The translations under genes and the position numbers were made by a program. Below, piece by piece: positions 61,718 to 64,000 of a stretch of DNA of 64,000 bases. Position 1 is the first letter of the stretch, and every line of letters starts with the position of its first letter. The DNA is from Gaiella sp038230035 (GTDB lineage: Bacteria; Actinomycetota; Thermoleophilia; Gaiellales; Gaiellaceae): contig JBBRNX010000004.1 in NCBI GenBank assembly GCA_038230035.1, forward strand, positions 1-64,000, written 5' to 3'. The notes beneath the pieces were generated by a model. The model had not been told where the DNA came from. It searched no databases and was given only the letters and a program-made list of their open reading frames with translations.

Positions 61718-63473
61718 CGGCCTCGTCTCCGAAGAGGCGGCTGAAGGCTCCGCCTCGGCCGAGGAGCTTGCGCGGCGCGTCGTCTTCGACGATGCGTCCG
61801 TCCTCGAGCACGACCGCGCGGTCGGCGACCAGGATCGTCGACAGGCGCTGGCTCGAGATGAAGACTGTTCGTCCGGCGACGGCGGCGCGCAGCCCGGCGA
61901 CGAGCTGGCGCTCGGTCTCCGTATCGACGGCCGACATCGGGTCGTCGAGCACGAGCACGCGGGCACCCCCGATCAGGGCGCGAGCGAGAGCGACACGCTG
62001 CCGCTGGCCACCGGAGAGGTTGACGCCGCGCTCACCGATCAGTGTGTCGTAGCCCTGCGGCAGCTCGCCCGCAAACGTGGAGACGCCCGCGACCTCGCAG
62101 GCCGCGAGCACCTCGTCCCAGTCGGCGTCGGGTCGCGCGGCGAGCAGGTTGTCGCGCAGCGGCACGGAGAAGAGCACGGGCTTCTGGGTCACGATCGCGA
62201 CCGAGCGGCGGAGCTCCGCGAGTGCGACATCTCGTGTGTCGATGCCACCGACGAGCACCCGGCCGGCCGTTGGGTCGTAGAAGCGAGGCAGCAGGTTGAG
62301 GAGCGATGTCTTGCCGGTTCCCGTCGCGCCGCAGATCGCGACCACTTCGCCCGGCTCGACCGTGAGGTCGACGCCGCGCAGCACCTCGCTGCCGGTCTGG
62401 TAGCTGAAGCGGACGTCTTCGAAGCGAACCCCGAGCTTGCCCGCCGGAAGTGCGAGAGGCGCGGCGCGTTCGGCGAGCGGCTCGATCCCGTCGAGCCAGG
62501 CGAAGCTGCGGCTGGCGGAGGCGATTGCCCGCTGGCCGAGGTTGATGATCCAGCCGAGCGCTTCGAGCGGCCACACGAGCTGCAGGAGCAGGGTGATGAA
62601 GAGCATGAACTGCCCGATCGTCAGGCTCCCGTGGACGACGTCGCGGCCGCCGAAGAAGAGGACGGCGGCGATCCCGAGCGTCGGCAGGAACAAGAGCCCC
62701 GGCAGGAAGCGCGCCTCGACGCTCGCCTGGTTCATCGTCTCGCGGCGGACGGCCTCAGCCCTGCCGCCGAAGCGGTCGCGGACGTCGTCCTCCCGACCGA
62801 AGGCCTGCACCATCTCGATCCCCACCACCGCTTCATCGGAGGCTTCTGTGAGGTGGCCTTTGCGCTCCTGCACCTTGCGCGAGATCGGGAACACGCGATG
62901 GGCAAAGAGCCACGTGAGCAGCGCGATCGGCGGCATCGTCAGCGCCGCGAGAACCGCCAAGCGCCAGTTGACAAGAAGCAGGACGATCGACGCGCCGACG
63001 ATCATCATCCCGCTCTGCAAGGCCTGGATCACACCCCAGCCGATGAAGTAACGCACCGGATAGATGTCGTTCGTCGCGCGCGAGATCACCTCGCCGGTCG
63101 CATGGCGGTCGTAGAACGCGCGTGGATAGCTGAGGTACGCCTCGTAGAGAAGGTCGCGCATCCGGGCCTCGACGGCGATCCCGACCCGGGCCGTTGCGTA
63201 CCGGCGCGTGAAGTTGACGACGAAGCGCACAGCCGCAACCGCGACGATCGCACCGAGGAGCGGTAGAAGGAGATGGTGCTCGCGGCCGACGACCGCGTCG
63301 TCGATCACGCGTTTCACGAGCAGCGGGATGGCAAGCGACAGCCCGGTGAACACGAGCGCGCAGGCGAGCCCGACCGAGACCAGCCGCTTCTGCTCCAGCC
63401 ACAGTGGGAAGAGGTGTCTGATCGTCTGCGAGGACGAGAGATCCGGCGGGTCGACGTTCCTGATAATCGACAA
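61707..63473 (-). CDS. ABC exporter half-transporter, degenerate-site subunit
   Basis: A 588-residue exporter with six helices and an ATPase domain: Walker A GATGTGKTS, canonical signature LSGGQRQRVALAR and Walker B VLVLDDPMSAVD, in which Asp replaces the catalytic Glu. This is the hallmark of the non-catalytic site in heterodimeric type IV exporters (TM287/288, BmrCD, LmrCD). The TTG at 63473 is chosen because AAGGAG lies five bases before it; the longer frame has no such site. It is the first structural gene of the exporter operon and is preceded by a hairpin and a possible leader peptide. Confidence 0.94.
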   Translation of the reverse strand: MSIIRNVDPPDLSSSQTIRHLFPLWLEQKRLVSVGLACALVFTGLSLAIPLLVKRVIDDAVVGREHHLLLPLLGAIVAVAAVRFVVNFTRRYATARVGIAVEARMRDLLYEAYLSYPRAFYDRHATGEVISRATNDIYPVRYFIGWGVIQALQSGMMIVGASIVLLLVNWRLAVLAALTMPPIALLTWLFAHRVFPISRKVQERKGHLTEASDEAVVGIEMVQAFGREDDVRDRFGGRAEAVRRETMNQASVEARFLPGLLFLPTLGIAAVLFFGGRDVVHGSLTIGQFMLFITLLLQLVWPLEALGWIINLGQRAIASASRSFAWLDGIEPLAERAAPLALPAGKLGVRFEDVRFSYQTGSEVLRGVDLTVEPGEVVAICGATGTGKTSLLNLLPRFYDPTAGRVLVGGIDTRDVALAELRRSVAIVTQKPVLFSVPLRDNLLAARPDADWDEVLAACEVAGVSTFAGELPQGYDTLIGERGVNLSGGQRQRVALARALIGGARVLVLDDPMSAVDTETERQLVAGLRAAVAGRTVFISSQRLSTILVADRAVVLEDGRIVEDDAPRKLLGRGGAFSRLFGDEAVAA

Positions 63474-63504
63474 TGCGTCTCCTTCCTGCGCGCCGTTCCA
63501 CTCG

Positions 63505-63525
63505 CGGTGGCCACCCGGGCCACCG
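63505..63525 (-). other. Hairpin between leader peptide and exporter gene
   Basis: CGGTGGCC and GGCCACCG form a perfect 8-bp stem around a five-base loop, 20 nt upstream of the exporter ribosome site. No U-run follows. It could act in attenuation together with the short frame upstream. Confidence 0.5.
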
Positions 63526-63580
63526 TGGAGCAACGCGCCTCGTGCGGGACGGGCGTCGCTTGGGGTGCGCGGACGCCTGT

Positions 63581-63643
63581 CTAGCTCGCGCTGACGCCAG
63601 GAAGCCCGGCGTCCACGCGGTCGAGGTGCATCTTCGTGCGCAT
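63581..63643 (-). CDS. Possible 20-residue leader peptide upstream of the ABC exporter
   Basis: ATG at 63643 follows AAAGGAGG by six bases, the strongest ribosome site in the window, and opens a 20-codon frame, MRTKMHLDRVDAGLPGVSAS, ending in TAG at 63581. It lies 108 nt before the exporter start with a stable hairpin between. Such short, well-initiated frames before antibiotic-type ABC genes often control them by ribosome stalling or attenuation. The role here is inference. Confidence 0.5.
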   Translation of the reverse strand: MRTKMHLDRVDAGLPGVSAS

Positions 63644-63727
63644 CACAGGCCTCCTTTCGGCGTCGCAGAGCGAAAAGCGAGACTACACGATGAGCCGGCT
63701 GGAATGTCAGAGATGTCGATCTGACAC

Positions 63728-63755
63728 TTGACAGACATCACAATGATGTCATACT
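63728..63755 (+). promoter_or_regulatory. Promoter with an operator filling the -35/-10 spacer (HicB-like gene)
   Basis: TTGACA (63728-63733) is a perfect -35. CATACT (63750-63755) is a good -10, six bases before the ATG at 63762, so the message is probably leaderless. Between them GACATCA-CAA-TGATGTC (63734-63750) is a perfect 7-bp inverted repeat that occupies the spacer, an ideal place for a repressor. Confidence 0.65.
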
Positions 63756-63761
63756 GCGGTC

Positions 63762-64000
63762 ATGCAGTTGACCCCTCACGTCTCGGCCATCCAAACCGAC
63801 CTCGCCGCCGCGGCCGCTCTCGGCGACGAGGCGACCGCAGAAGCCGCACGCCGACTCGCGGACGCTCTCGGCTCGTCGCTCCAACTGCGGCTGCTCGAGT
63901 TGCTCGGCGAGGCCGCGCTCGACGTCACAGCACAGCTGCCGACGGGGCATGTCGAGGTTCGCCTGTCCGGCCGTGAGCCGCAGCTCGTCTTCGTTGTCGA
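63762..64000 (+). CDS. HicB-family antitoxin-like protein, N-terminal part; runs off the right edge
   Basis: The first 79 codons of a protein beginning MQLTPHVSAIQTDLAAAAAL, with a helical region ARRLADALGSSLQLRLLELL followed by the strand GHVEVRLSGREPQLVF. This matches actinobacterial proteins annotated as HicB-like, which have this helical N-domain and a ribbon-helix-helix at the C-terminus (not in the window). They usually lack a HicA toxin partner and precede a DUF4097 gene. The self-overlapping operator upstream fits autoregulation. Confidence 0.72.
   Translation, partial: MQLTPHVSAIQTDLAAAAALGDEATAEAARRLADALGSSLQLRLLELLGEAALDVTAQLPTGHVEVRLSGREPQLVFVV

Overview
The window is a high-GC chromosomal segment from an actinobacterium. 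The actinobacterial inositol-3-phosphate synthase, the CDP-alcohol phosphatidyltransferase/PAP2 pair, DUF4242, DUF2339 and HicB-like proteins, and a HspR-type (HAIR) element before dnaK all fit Actinomycetota. The gene repertoire suggests a Thermoleophilia-like lineage (Gaiellales/Solirubrobacterales), but that placement is inference. Coding density is very high, many genes overlap by 4 nt (ATGA or GTGA), and several genes look leaderless, with a -10 hexamer 5-9 nt before the start codon. No insertion sequence, prophage or CRISPR array was seen.

Layout. 1-5752: 5' part of dnaK, two EamA transporters, a CsbD-like stress protein, moaA, and a PAP2 plus CDP-alcohol phosphatidyltransferase pair. 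5769-15537: a large AAA/LuxR regulator, a DUF4242 protein, then a run of exported proteins of unknown role. Among these, a membrane MauE-thioredoxin-thioredoxin protein overlaps a Tat-exported protein with 22 cysteines. 15587-25631: inositol-phosphate synthase preceded in frame by a tandem ribbon-helix-helix segment, a DUF2339 giant membrane protein, a CDGSH protein, a glycosyltransferase-PHP fusion, a UDG-like protein, a presenilin-like membrane protein, an RNA uridine methyltransferase and YjbQ. 25636-30479: ferritin, a divergent carbamoyltransferase, a minimal zincin, small proteins, tRNA-Ala, a truncated sugar-kinase remnant and an ArsR-CDF metal-efflux pair.

30476-52084 is the most coherent block: two complete ABC sugar importers, two GH3 beta-N-acetylhexosaminidases, a GH4 phosphoglycosidase, a BadF-type amino-sugar kinase, MurQ, NagA, two SIS deaminase-like proteins, a D-threonine-aldolase/D-serine-dehydratase-fold enzyme paired with RidA, a GntR (DasR/YvoA-like) regulator and a ROK regulator. 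Together they can be read as import and catabolism of peptidoglycan or chitin amino sugars: release of GlcNAc/MurNAc, phosphorylation, lactyl-ether cleavage by MurQ, deacetylation by NagA and deamination to fructose-6-phosphate. D-amino acid disposal may be attached. GntR sites resembling the DasR motif lie over the -35 regions of the first importer and of the murQ operon.

52186-64000: a P-type ATPase remnant, a methyltransferase, a secreted glycoside hydrolase, two small membrane proteins, 2-oxoglutarate dehydrogenase E1, an M29 aminopeptidase, a heterodimeric ABC exporter preceded by a possible 20-residue leader peptide, and the start of a HicB-like gene.

Three genes (the MauE-thioredoxin gene, one SIS gene and one solute-binding gene) each carry what looks like a single missing base. 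Because all three are of the same type and the proteins are otherwise intact, sequencing or assembly error is as likely as real mutation.
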